Assembly: GCA_018003515.1 (NCBI GenBank)
Contig: JAGNDO010000016.1
Span: 1 to 64,000, forward strand
Direction: 5' to 3'
DNA: 64,000 nt
Source of the DNA: Caldilineaceae bacterium
GTDB lineage: Bacteria > Chloroflexota > Anaerolineae > Caldilineales > Caldilineaceae
Positions within the stretch are counted from its first letter, which is position 1. The number at the start of each line of letters is the position of its first letter. The position numbers and the translations under genes were made by a program. Of this stretch, positions 36,301-43,213 are shown in pieces. The notes under the pieces were generated by a model that saw only the letters and a list, made by a program, of their open reading frames with translations, was not told the DNA's origin and did not search any database.

Positions 36301-37184
36301 CTCATCTTGTCGATGGTAGCACCCAGGTAGTCCACGTTGGTGACCACATTACCCACAATCGATCCCGACGTGTGTACACCGTGCGAGGTGCCCTGGGTAC
36401 CTGGCCACGGATTCTCATCCCCGGCAGACGGCGGATCCCAGGAGCGGAAGTAGGCTCGGGAAACGATGATCTTGCCATTGTTATTGGATGTCAGGCCATA
36501 GCCGTTGACCGGATAACCGGCCGGATAGTTCCAGCCCGTGCCGCTAAACATGGCCGCATCCTTGTGGACGCCACCATCCATGCTGGCAACCTTCACACCC
36601 TTGCCGCCCATCTCCTGGCCGCCGACCACGTTCCAAACAGCCGGCGCGTTGATCAGCTGGGTGCTGGTGTACATCATGGGGGAGCGGGCATAGTCGGCAT
36701 GGACGGCCTTGACGCCGGGCAGACTCAACAAGGCTATCGTGGCCGCCTTGGTGTCCATGCTGCCGGGGTCAACCGCCATGCCATTAAAGGTGATCTGGTA
36801 TTGGTTGGCCTCGGCCTGCCCCAGCTCGTTGATAAAGCTGCTGACCTGGGCACCGGGCACATTGGCCTGCATGGTGTTGATAAAGGCCTGCTGCTCACTC
36901 TGCAACTGGGCCACATAGGACTGGGCGGCCGGCGAGTTCACATCCAGCCTGCCGCCGGCCGATTGAGCCGACAATTCACTTTGGGCCCAAATCGCCAAAG
37001 GCGCAGAGTCCAGCTCAACAATCAACCGATGGGACGCGGCAGGCACCTGGGTATCTGATGCCTCGCCCATATAGGTGGGGGCCGGCGTGGCCGCAAAGGC
37101 CATGGGAACAAACAGAATCCCGACCAACAAAGCCAGGGTAGCCGCAGCAAAAAGCGCTGTCAGCCGTTTCTTTACATAGGACAT
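33312..37184 (-). CDS. Secreted S8 serine protease with PA, CHRD and PKD domains
   Basis: A 1290-residue exported protease. A signal peptide (ALLVGILFVPMAFA) is followed by an inhibitor-I9-like propeptide with the RLIVELDSAPL start. The catalytic domain has Asp203 (ASMDGG), His268 (GTSHGVHTSG) and Ser611 (GTSMASPHVAG). A PA (protease-associated) domain is inserted between His and Ser (about 385-500, NGCVPFTGTPFAGG...GVCNFSLKV). Fn3-like strands, then a CHRD-type domain (about residues 970-1090, AHIHTGTAGVNG...GEVRGQTSL), then a PKD domain (WSFGDGSPILGP) follow. The tail is YRLYLPGIVKN, like the other protease. The start at 37184 has AAAGGAGAAA upstream; the frame runs 51 codons further without a Shine-Dalgarno. 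Confidence 0.92.
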   Translation of the reverse strand: MSYVKKRLTALFAAATLALLVGILFVPMAFAATPAPTYMGEASDTQVPAASHRLIVELDSAPLAIWAQSELSAQSAGGRLDVNSPAAQSYVAQLQSEQQAFINTMQANVPGAQVSSFINELGQAEANQYQITFNGMAVDPGSMDTKAATIALLSLPGVKAVHADYARSPMMYTSTQLINAPAVWNVVGGQEMGGKGVKVASMDGGVHKDAAMFSGTGWNYPAGYPVNGYGLTSNNNGKIIVSRAYFRSWDPPSAGDENPWPGTQGTSHGVHTSGSIVGNVVTNVDYLGATIDKMSGVAPGAWIMSYRVFYNSVTNNGSFYNAEGIAALEDIVRDDADVLNNSWGGGPGSVGGVFDPLDTALLNAYRAGVFVSMSNGNAGPNYGTGDHPSAEYINVAASTTSGTFASGRFSVSAPTPVSDTLKNMPYGTAQFGNAIPIGQIATYTYTTAAAVEPANTNGCVPFTGTPFAGGAAAISRGVCNFSLKVYNAQQAGATFAVIYNNAGDGLINMAPGDFAAQVTIPSIFIGQTNGQGLLAWRAQKGAAASVTLDNSAFQAGNTPDLIASFSSRGPGVGEVLKPDVAAPGVNIMSQGYGPGTGEVRHLGFGQASGTSMASPHVAGSAALIRQVYPTWSNAAIKSALMSTSKYMDIFNQSGTPAQPLDMGAGRIDLTNVLDPGVLLAPPSVSFGSVVTGSTKSVMVTITSVASATETYTLSTLYTGGGFVTTTVMAGVSVSPAVVTLAPGASTQVQVTLDSAASMGLGHNQGYIVMTGSSHHAHMPVWGRVVPGLSGTANVLIIDNDGSSSLGHPNYASYYANAVTAAGFTYDYLNTDASAGAVANFIPDTALLTQYKAVIYFTGDNYRPNGTFTVPTPLTLRDQDRLTEYANQGGIVIAMGQDLPAVLASAVKDNGSFFYGVVLGGNYLRDSVSNNALPTQPIVSHGAAPTALAGVSLDLSAVLINSDKMTGMVALLGSNEVPTNTTAMSGTASLDYTISTGNLNFSVTVNVTNPVTVTAAHIHTGTAGVNGTVLYPLFGTPTYVTNTLTFTGSVVISPNLATIASGGAYINVHTSDYPGGEVRGQTSLTTVKVPDGAGNQAYVDELYHLPDSRAENPALLAPGYVPLFTYPSASNMDQGVVAMAHRDQPSLENPGTAYKGRSIYTSFGLEGVNDSKSTVSRSGLIGAFMTWAMNEPTVVISNVTPAGNSSPMTMFQANITNGIRYRWSFGDGSPILGPLASRTAGHAYAACGDYTVRVEATNNWGNVVVSSQVVSVTGCPTKPEYRLYLPGIVKN

Positions 37185-37383
37185 ATATTTCTCCTTTGAA
37201 AAACGGGTGGAAAGAGAGAACAGAAAACGATGGACAGATGACCATAGTCTATCTTGAAACCTAAAATCCCTACATGTAAGGCTTTTGAAGAAAACTGAAT
37301 TGCAGAACGTCTTGAGGTGAAAGCGAGTGGGGATCAAGATAGACTAAGAGCCTATTGACATACTGAAGCGGTCAAGCAAAAAA

Positions 37384-37412
37384 ATTATCCACGATTTTTG
37401 TTATTTACGCAA
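37384..37412 (-). promoter_or_regulatory. Possible promoter of the PA/CHRD protease gene
   Basis: On the minus strand there is TTGCGT (37407-37412), a 17-base spacer and GATAAT (37384-37389). It would give a leader of about 190 bases. Confidence 0.4.
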
Positions 37413-37485
37413 AATTCCGCAGACAAGTGAAAAAATTACGTAGCCTGTTTACGACAAACAGCCATTCTCAAATCGCCTTCAAACT

Positions 37486-37566
37486 GCCGAGAGCGCTGAG
37501 AATTTGCAGAGATTCACCGAGAAAGGGTCTTGTTTTTCTCAGCGAGTCCTCAGCGTTCTTGGCGGC
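37486..37566. repeat. CGCTGAG-type dispersed inverted repeat, copy 1
   Basis: GCCGAGAGCGCTGAG...CACCGAGAAA faces TTTCTCAGCGAG...CTCAGCGTTCTTGGCGGC. A related half-element (GCCGAAGACGCTGAG...CGCCGAGGAAAA) is at 49979-50054. Confidence 0.65.
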
Positions 37567-37588
37567 TCTACTGGATTTTAAGGGGTAA

Positions 37589-37654
37589 ACGTCCCCGGCA
37601 CTCGCCACAACTGGTTTCATGTTCGAGACTTCTGGTGGCGAGTGCCGGGGACGT
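37589..37654. repeat. Perfect 20-bp-arm inverted repeat
   Basis: Arms at 37589-37608 and 37635-37654 begin with ACGTCCCCGGCACTCG and are exact reverse complements around a 26-base loop. It is located just upstream of the dtxR-like promoter. Confidence 0.75.
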
Positions 37655-37696
37655 GGCTTGACCCTCTGAGATCCCAAAGAACCGCAAAGTCATCAC

Positions 37697-37725
37697 TTGA
37701 CAACTCAATTAATCTGAATTATAAT
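37697..37725 (+). promoter_or_regulatory. Consensus promoter giving a leaderless dtxR-like mRNA
   Basis: A perfect TTGACA (37697-37702), a 17-base spacer and a perfect TATAAT (37720-37725). The expected start (about 37732) coincides with the ATG at 37733, and no Shine-Dalgarno is present. The AT-rich AATTAATCTGAATT around -10 may be the autoregulatory operator. Confidence 0.75.
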
Positions 37726-37732
37726 TTTAGCC

Positions 37733-38410
37733 ATGACTAAAAAAGAGTTTATCCTCACCTCATCCCACGAAGATTACCTCAAGACCATCTACACCCTGCA
37801 ACGCCAGGGGCAGGAGGTCAGCAACTCCGCGCTGGCCCGCAGCATGAGTGTGGCCCCGGCGTCGGCCACCAACATGGTCAAGAAGTTGGCCGATCTGAAC
37901 CTGGTCACCTATGAACCCTATCAGGGCGTACTGCTCTCCGAGGCTGGGCGGCGGGTGGCCTTGGAGGTGCTGCGCCATCACCGGCTGTTGGAGCTCTTTC
38001 TGCATCAGGCCCTGGACATGCCCTGGGATCAGGTCCACGCCGAGGCCGAGCGGTTGGAGCATGTGATCAGCGAGACCCTGGAGGACGCCATCGCCGCGGC
38101 CCTGGGCCATCCCACGGTGGACCCCCACGGGGATCCCATCCCCAGCAAGGATCTGGTGATCCAGCCCACGGCCGGCGTGCCCCTCAGCCAGGCCCCGGTG
38201 GGTGTCCCCCTCTGTTTGGTGCGGGTGATGACCCAAGATGCCGAGCGGCTCTGCTATTTGGGTGCCCTGGGCCTCTATCCCAACACCCAGGTAATTGTTG
38301 ACGAGAAGGCCCCCTTCGACGGCCCCCTGCTCATCGCCGTGGCGGGCAACCACCATGCCCTGTCGGTGGAGATGGCGGAGATGTTGATTGTGCAGGTTGT
38401 CGGGGAGTAG
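37733..38410 (+). CDS. DtxR/MntR-family metal-dependent transcriptional regulator
   Basis: A 225-residue cytosolic repressor. The N-terminal winged helix (residues 10-70, YLKTIYTLQRQGQEVSNSALARSMSVAPASATNMVKKL) is followed by the dimerisation/metal-binding domain with HHRLLELFLHQAL, the metal ligand-rich EAERLEHVIS and GHPTVDPHGDPIP, and a C-terminal FeoA/SH3-like domain (150-225). Such regulators bind Fe(II) or Mn(II) and repress uptake genes. The location ahead of the FeoA-like and FeoB genes supports iron control of this cluster. The transcript is predicted to be leaderless. The stop codon TAG merges into the GGGGATT heptamer array. Confidence 0.93.
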   Translation: MTKKEFILTSSHEDYLKTIYTLQRQGQEVSNSALARSMSVAPASATNMVKKLADLNLVTYEPYQGVLLSEAGRRVALEVLRHHRLLELFLHQALDMPWDQVHAEAERLEHVISETLEDAIAAALGHPTVDPHGDPIPSKDLVIQPTAGVPLSQAPVGVPLCLVRVMTQDAERLCYLGALGLYPNTQVIVDEKAPFDGPLLIAVAGNHHALSVEMAEMLIVQVVGE

Positions 38411-38518
38411 GGGATTGGGGATTGGGGATTGGGGATTGGGCGTCGAGAGGGGATTGTGAGCAATCATCCCAAATCCCAAATCCCAAATCCCTACTCCCCA
38501 ATCCCCAATCCCCACAAA
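38402..38518. repeat. Mirrored heptamer array GGGGATT / AATCCCC
   Basis: GGGGATT units at 38409-38440 face AAATCCC and AATCCCC units at 38468-38516, separated by a short spacer; a long hairpin is possible. The array lies between the two DtxR-type genes. Confidence 0.9.
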
Positions 38519-38538
38519 AAAGACGAAAGGAACGAACC

Positions 38539-39564
38539 ATGCCACAACCACTGCTGTACCTATTGATCGCCACGGGGTTGATCGCCCTGACCCTGGCCTT
38601 GGTTTGGCCCATGCACGGGATCATCCCCCGCATCCGCCAGGCCCGGCGCTCCACGGAGCGGGTGTTGATCGAGGATACCCTCAAACATTTGCACAGCCTG
38701 GAGACCCGGCAGCGCCGCCCCACCTTGGAGAGCGTGGCCGGCGCGGTCAACATCTCGGTCAACCGGGTGCCTCCTCTGCTGGAGACCATGCAGGATCGGG
38801 AGTTGGTGACCATGCACAACGGGGACTTTCACCTGACCGACCACGGCCGGGAGTATGCCCTGCACATGATCCGGGCCCACCGGCTGTGGGAGAGCTATCT
38901 GGCCGACACCACGGGCTACGGTGAATCCGACTGGCATGGGCAGGCCGAGGCCATTGAACATACCCTGGCCCCCCAGGATGTGGATGCCCTGGCCGCCCGC
39001 CTGGGCAACCCGATGATCGACCCCCACGGCGACCCCATCCCCACAGCCGCCGGGGAGTATGTGCCCCACGGCGGCCATCCCCTCAGCGGCGTGCAGGCCG
39101 GGGAAACCGTGCGCATTGTGCATCTGGAGGACGAGCCAGACATGGTCTATGCCCAACTGGTGGCGGACGGGCTCTATCTGGACCAGATCATCCAGGTTTT
39201 GGAAAACGATCCCCAGCGGGTGCGCTTTTGGGCAGATGGCCACGAGCACACGTTGGCCCCCCTGGTGGCAGCCAACGTCTCGGTCCTGCCATTGCCCCCG
39301 GAAGTCAGCACGGATATCGCCCCGGCCCAGCGGCTGGATGGTCTGCAAGAAGGCGAACAGGCCAACATCACCGCCATCAGCCGGGCCTGCCGGGGCGCGG
39401 AACGGCGACGCTTGATGGATCTGGGCATCGTCCCCGGCACCCAAGTCACCGTGGAGATGCACAGCCCGTCCGGCGACCCCACGGCCTACCGCATCCGGGA
39501 CACCATCATCGCCCTGCGCCGAGAGCAGGCCCGGCACATTCGGATTGAACGCGCTGAAGCGTAA
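38539..39564 (+). CDS. Membrane-anchored DtxR-like protein fused to FeoA domains
   Basis: A 341-residue protein. A single N-terminal transmembrane helix (LLYLLIATGLIALTLALVW, residues 5-23) is followed by a winged-helix segment (VLIEDTLKHLHSL...VNISVNRVPPLLETMQ) and a DtxR-type metal-binding domain (RAHRLWESYLAD, EAIEHTL, NPMIDPHGDPIP). Two FeoA/SH3-like modules close the protein (about 175-255, and 270-341 with ANITAISRACRGAERRRLMDLGIVPGT). Proteins with FeoA domains contact FeoB. Membrane anchoring suggests it senses metal next to the FeoB channel rather than acting as an ordinary repressor; this is inference. The ATG at 38539 follows AAAGGAA. Confidence 0.85.
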   Translation: MPQPLLYLLIATGLIALTLALVWPMHGIIPRIRQARRSTERVLIEDTLKHLHSLETRQRRPTLESVAGAVNISVNRVPPLLETMQDRELVTMHNGDFHLTDHGREYALHMIRAHRLWESYLADTTGYGESDWHGQAEAIEHTLAPQDVDALAARLGNPMIDPHGDPIPTAAGEYVPHGGHPLSGVQAGETVRIVHLEDEPDMVYAQLVADGLYLDQIIQVLENDPQRVRFWADGHEHTLAPLVAANVSVLPLPPEVSTDIAPAQRLDGLQEGEQANITAISRACRGAERRRLMDLGIVPGTQVTVEMHSPSGDPTAYRIRDTIIALRREQARHIRIERAEA

Positions 39565-39567
39565 TGA

Positions 39568-39611
39568 ATATCGAGTATCGAGTATCGCGACAATACTCGA
39601 TACTCGATACG
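39568..39611. repeat. Mirrored heptamer TATCGAG / CTCGATA
   Basis: Two and a half TATCGAG units face the same number of reverse-complement units around CGACA, giving a hairpin just upstream of the feoB G-domain gene. The same heptamer is at 45492 and 48129. Confidence 0.88.
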
Positions 39612-39635
39612 CCTTCAACACCTGGAGAAAACCCT

Positions 39636-40496
39636 ATGTCAACACAAACAACCTCACCACAACCTCAATCCTACACCCCCACCTCCGCCGCCTGCGAAGG
39701 CTGCGCCATCCACAACGCCGCCATGCTCAAGAAGTTGGGCGTGGACATGAGCAGTTGGGATTATGTGGTCGGTCTGGCCGGCAACCCCAACGTGGGCAAG
39801 AGTACGGTCTTCAACGCCCTGACCGGGCTGCGCCAGCACACGGGCAACTGGCCGGGCAAGACCGTCAGCCGGGCCGAGGGCGGCTTTCTCTATGCAGACA
39901 AGCGCTACAAGATGGTCGATCTGCCCGGCACATACTCCCTTTTGGCCACCAGCCTAGACGAGGAGGTGGCCCGAGATTTCATCCTCTTTGGCCAGCCGGA
40001 TGTGACCCTGATCGTGGTCGACGCCACCCGGCTGGAACGCAACCTGAATCTTGTACTCCAGGTCTTGGAAATCACTGACCGGGCTGTGGTCTGTCTCAAC
40101 CTGATCGACGAGGCCCGCCGCCACAAGTTGACAGTGGACGAGCGCCGCCTGGCCCGAGACCTGGGCGTGCCCGTTGTCCCCACCGCGGCCCGACAGGGGG
40201 AAGGGCTGCCCGAACTGCTCCAAGCCATCCACCAAGTGGCCACGGGGGAGATTGTCTGCCGTCCCCACCGGCTGCAAAAAGAGCCGCCCGCCCTCAAGCG
40301 CGCCATGCAGCCGGTGATCGAACAGTTGCAGACCCTCTTCCCCGGTCTGCCCAACGCCCGCTGGGTGGCCCTGCGCCTGCTGGACGGGGACGAACGCATC
40401 ATGCAGGCCGTGCGTAACGGCGAACTGGGCGACCTGCGCCGGGGCGACCCGGAACTGGTGGCGGAGCAGTTTAGCATTCAATTGACACCGGCGTAG
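39636..40496 (+). CDS. feoB: FeoB G-domain protein (N-terminal half of split FeoB)
   Basis: A 286-residue GTPase corresponding to the cytosolic part of FeoB. It has G1 GNPNVGKST (about 49-57), G2 region HTGNWPGKTV, G3 DLPGTYS, G4 NLID and a G5-like TAARQGEG. An N-terminal CEGC pair (about residues 20-23) precedes the G-domain, and helical GDI-like sequence follows. FeoB normally continues into the membrane channel in one polypeptide; here the frame stops and the channel is encoded by the next gene. The start ATG at 39636 has GGAG upstream; a longer frame runs through a repeat. No frameshift signature is seen at the break. Confidence 0.92.
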   Translation: MSTQTTSPQPQSYTPTSAACEGCAIHNAAMLKKLGVDMSSWDYVVGLAGNPNVGKSTVFNALTGLRQHTGNWPGKTVSRAEGGFLYADKRYKMVDLPGTYSLLATSLDEEVARDFILFGQPDVTLIVVDATRLERNLNLVLQVLEITDRAVVCLNLIDEARRHKLTVDERRLARDLGVPVVPTAARQGEGLPELLQAIHQVATGEIVCRPHRLQKEPPALKRAMQPVIEQLQTLFPGLPNARWVALRLLDGDERIMQAVRNGELGDLRRGDPELVAEQFSIQLTPA

Positions 40497-40498
40497 CG

Positions 40499-40598
40499 AA
40501 TGAGCGAATGGCAAATGGCGAAGCAATACACACCATTCGCCATTCGCCATTCGCCATTCGCCATTCACCATTCGCCATTCGCCATTCGCCATTCATAA
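40499..40598. repeat. Mirrored heptamer array GCGAATG / CATTCGC
   Basis: Three GCGAATG-like units, a short spacer, then about nine CATTCGC units. It fills the gap between the two feoB halves. The same heptamer occurs at 11104. Confidence 0.92.
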
Positions 40599-40610
40599 GG
40601 ACTATCAACC

Positions 40611-42038
40611 ATGACCACAACAACCCTAAAACCCGATGACCTGCTGGCTGGGGTGATGAGGAGCCGGCGGGAGTTGAGCGGCGATGTCCACGAACAGTGG
40701 GTGGAGGCCATCTATACCGAGGCCGCCCAGTTGGCCGACCGGGCCGTGACCCGACCCAATACGCCCACCCGGTTTGACCTTGACCGCACCATCGACCGCC
40801 TGGTGACCAGCCGACTGTGGGGCTTTCCCATCATGATCCTGCTCTTTACCGGCGTGCTGTGGCTGACGATTTCCGGGGCCAATGTGCCTTCCGGCCTATT
40901 GGCCGACCTGCTTTTGGGCACGATCCACCCCTGGCTGAAGGGGCTGGCCGCCGCCATCGGCCTGCCCTGGTGGCTGGACGGCTTTCTGCTCGACGGCGTC
41001 TACCTGGCCACGGCCTGGGTGATCGCGGTCATGCTGCCGCCTATGGCCATCTTCTTCCCCCTCTTTACGCTGTTGGAGGATCTGGGCTATCTGCCCAGGG
41101 TGGCCTTCAACTTGGACAACATGTTCAAAAAGAGCGGTGCCCACGGCAAACAGGCCATGAGCATGATGATGGGCTTTGGCTGCAACGCCGCCGGGGTGGT
41201 GGCCACCCGCATCATCGACAGCCCGCGGGAACGGCTGATCGCCATCATCACCAACAACTTCTCCCTGTGCAATGGCCGCTGGCCCACCCAGATCCTGATC
41301 GCCACCCTCTTTGTGGGGGCCTTGGCCCCGCCTGCCCTGGCCGGGTTGATCTCGGCCACCGCGGTGGTGGCCATCGCCCTGCTGGGCATCTTTCTCAGCT
41401 TTGGGGTCTCGTGGGTACTCTCCCGCACCATGCTGAAAGGGCAGGTCTCCACCTTTAGCCTGGAACTGCCCCCCTATCGTCCGCCCCAGATCTGGCAGAC
41501 CATCTACACTTCGTTGATCGACCGCACCATGTTGGTGCTGTGGCGGGCCATCGTCTTTGCCGCCCCAGCCGGCGCGGTGATCTGGCTGATCGCCAACGTG
41601 CATGTGGGCAACGCCTCCGTGGCCGAATGGACCATCACCTTCTTGCAGCCAGCCGGCTGGCTACTTGGCCTAAACGGGGTGATTCTGTTAGCCTATATCA
41701 TTGCCATCCCGGCCAACGAGATCGTGATCCCCACGGTCCTAATGCTCACCGTGCTGGCCACGGGCATGAGCGGGGTGGGCCAGGGTGCCGGCGTCATGTT
41801 CGAGCTGGACCAACTGGGCGACACCCTCAACGTCCTCAACGCCGGGGGCTGGACCCTGCTGACCGCGGTCAACCTGATGCTCTTCAGCCTGATCCACAAC
41901 CCGTGCAGCACGACCATCTACACCATCTATAAAGAGACCGGCAGCGTCAAATGGACCACGGTCGCCACCCTGATCCCCGTGGGGTTGGGGATTGTGGTGA
42001 CGTTCTTCGTGGCGCAGGTTTGGCGGTTGTTTGTGTAA
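40611..42038 (+). CDS. feoB: FeoB membrane channel protein (C-terminal half of split FeoB)
   Basis: A 475-residue polytopic membrane protein. The soluble N-terminus (to about 60) contains a segment like the end of the FeoB GDI region ([14 protein letters not shown]). Gate domain features follow: [13 protein letters not shown]-like [16 protein letters not shown], the [15 protein letters not shown] motif and a second FeoB_C region ([32 protein letters not shown]). It transports Fe(II) inward, driven or gated by the G-domain partner. The ATG at 40611 lies 13 bases after the repeat. Together the halves total about 761 residues, a normal FeoB length. Confidence 0.92.
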   Translation: MTTTTLKPDDLLAGVMRSRRELSGDVHEQWVEAIYTEAAQLADRAVTRPNTPTRFDLDRTIDRLVTSRLWGFPIMILLFTGVLWLTISGANVPSGLLADLLLGTIHPWLKGLAAAIGLPWWLDGFLLDGVYLATAWVIAVMLPPMAIFFPLFTLLEDLGYLPRVAFNLDNMFKKSGAHGKQAMSMMMGFGCNAAGVVATRIIDSPRERLIAIITNNFSLCNGRWPTQILIATLFVGALAPPALAGLISATAVVAIALLGIFLSFGVSWVLSRTMLKGQVSTFSLELPPYRPPQIWQTIYTSLIDRTMLVLWRAIVFAAPAGAVIWLIANVHVGNASVAEWTITFLQPAGWLLGLNGVILLAYIIAIPANEIVIPTVLMLTVLATGMSGVGQGAGVMFELDQLGDTLNVLNAGGWTLLTAVNLMLFSLIHNPCSTTIYTIYKETGSVKWTTVATLIPVGLGIVVTFFVAQVWRLFV

Positions 42039-42291
42039 CATCGGGTGTTTGATGTGGGATCTGTCTTTTGGTTGCGCGGTTAAGATGATTTGCAATTCCC
42101 AACCGGGCGGCCAATCATGCACCACCGCCGGGGGCTGAAGCGCCCCGGCTGGACAGAAAAAACCCGATGAATCGGGTTGGGTGGGTTGAGCGGATGGCGT
42201 AATCATGCACCACCGCCGGGGGCTAAAGCGCCCCGGCTGGACAGGAAAACCCGATGAATCGGGTTGGGCGGGATCGTGAGACAAATGAGGA
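42039..42291. other. Gap after feoB carrying REP-like units
   Basis: No gene is visible. The left part (42039-42110) has no recognisable structure; the rest is two REP-like units described separately. Confidence 0.6.
42111..42275. repeat. REP-like palindromic units, left set (two units)
   Basis: Each unit has CCGGGGGCTGAAGCGCCCCGG (two near copies, one with TAAAG) followed by AACCCGATGAATCGGGTT, two stem-loops in tandem. The units are spaced 90 bases apart. The orientation is opposite to the right-hand set at 42849-43207, and both flank the transposase gene. Confidence 0.85.
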
Positions 42292-42735
42292 TCACCCGCG
42301 TTCGGGGGGTGGAGGCAATTCGTTGTTTTCGCTCCAACGCTCCAAGCGTGCGATGAGGTTGTTTGTCTTGTGACGGGCCTCTTGGGATTGGACGTATTCG
42401 ATCACCCAGCCAAGGTGTCTGGCCCCAAAAGAAACAACGCCATAACTGTCTTGAAAATAGAGACTCTGACCGCCAGGCCGAGCAATCCTGTTGACATGAT
42501 AGGATGTGGACCCTTTGATGTCATGCACAAATGTCGCTATGGCGATCTTCGGATGAACAGAGGCAACGACATGGACGTGATCGAGATAACCGCCCACGGC
42601 ATGAACATAGGTATCCTTGCTTGTGCCTTTTCGGGTTAAAAACTCAAACACCTCTGGCGCAATCTCAGGAATAATCAGTTCTGCTCGATTCTTCGTTGCC
42701 CACACGATGTGATAGTAGAGTCTCCAGTAAGCCAT
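42292..42735 (-). CDS. IS200/IS605-type Y1 transposase (RAYT-like)
   Basis: A 147-residue HUH endonuclease of the TnpA family. The HUH pair is in YLDHVHVVASV (about residues 50-60), and the catalytic Tyr is probably in VIEYVQSQEARHKTNN (about 110-125). N-terminal LYYHIVWATKNR is typical. No tnpB partner is present. It is bounded on both sides by inverted REP-like palindromes, a layout typical of domesticated RAYT enzymes that process REP sequences, rather than an independent insertion sequence. The catalytic motifs look intact. AAGGA lies eight bases before the ATG. Confidence 0.88.
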   Translation of the reverse strand: MAYWRLYYHIVWATKNRAELIIPEIAPEVFEFLTRKGTSKDTYVHAVGGYLDHVHVVASVHPKIAIATFVHDIKGSTSYHVNRIARPGGQSLYFQDSYGVVSFGARHLGWVIEYVQSQEARHKTNNLIARLERWSENNELPPPPERG

Positions 42736-43213
42736 TGCGATTCCTTTCTGGCTGGCAAGTTGACAAGTTAACCGCTACCACCAATGCTACACGCATCCAA
42801 GCCCCATGTCATTACGCACAATGGCGTATTTTTGGGAGGCCAAGCGGGTACCGCCAGCACACGAGCCTCCCCATCACCAACCCGATTCATCGGGTTTTCC
42901 CTGACCAGCCGGGGCGCTTCAGCCCCCGGCGAATGCCGTCAACACACGAGGTCCCCAATCACCAACCCGATTCATCGGGTTTTCCCTGACCAGCCGGGGC
43001 GCTTCAGCCCCCGGCGAATGCCGTCAACACACGAGGTTCCCAATCACCAACCCGATTCATCGGGTTTTCCCTGACCAGCCGGGGCGCTTCAGCCCCCGGC
43101 GAATGCCGTCAACACACGAGGCCCCCAATCACCAACCCGATTCATCGGGTTTTCCCTGACCAGCCGGGGCGCTTCAGCCCCCGGCGGACGCCGTCAACAC
43201 ACAGGACCCACCT
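42736..43213. other. Gap between RAYT and the P-type ATPase
   Basis: A 478-base gap. 42736-42848 holds the transposase upstream region with nothing else recognisable, and 42849-43207 is the REP-like array. No gene; an in-frame stretch through the array is simply repeat DNA. Confidence 0.7.
42849..43207. repeat. REP-like tandem array, right set (four 85-bp units)
   Basis: Units start AACCCGATTCATCGGGTT at 42879, 42964, 43049 and 43134, a strict 85-base period. Each unit also has CCGGGGCGCTTCAGCCCCCGG. Unit spacers (CGTCAACACACGAGG) are nearly identical. The last unit ends immediately before the ATPase ribosome binding site. Confidence 0.92.

Larger units (their letters stand above)
37185..37732. 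other. Divergent intergenic region between the protease and dtxR-like genes
   Basis: A 548-base gap with no gene. It holds an A/T-rich promoter zone for the protease (37185-37420), two separate inverted repeats (37486-37566 and 37589-37654) and the dtxR-like promoter. Confidence 0.7.

Noticed and set aside
40400-40620. Frameshift splitting feoB
   Set aside because: The G-domain gene ends cleanly and the channel has its own N-terminus; the gap is repeat DNA in all frames rather than lost coding sequence.
42784-43074. Open frame through the tandem repeats between the transposase and the metal ATPase
   Set aside because: It only translates the 85-base REP-like units; the protein would be three identical blocks, with no ribosome binding site.
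42849-43207. Considered as a CRISPR array because of regular spacing
   Set aside because: The intervening segments are also repeated and the units are palindromic double hairpins next to a Y1 transposase; there are no unique spacers and no cas genes.
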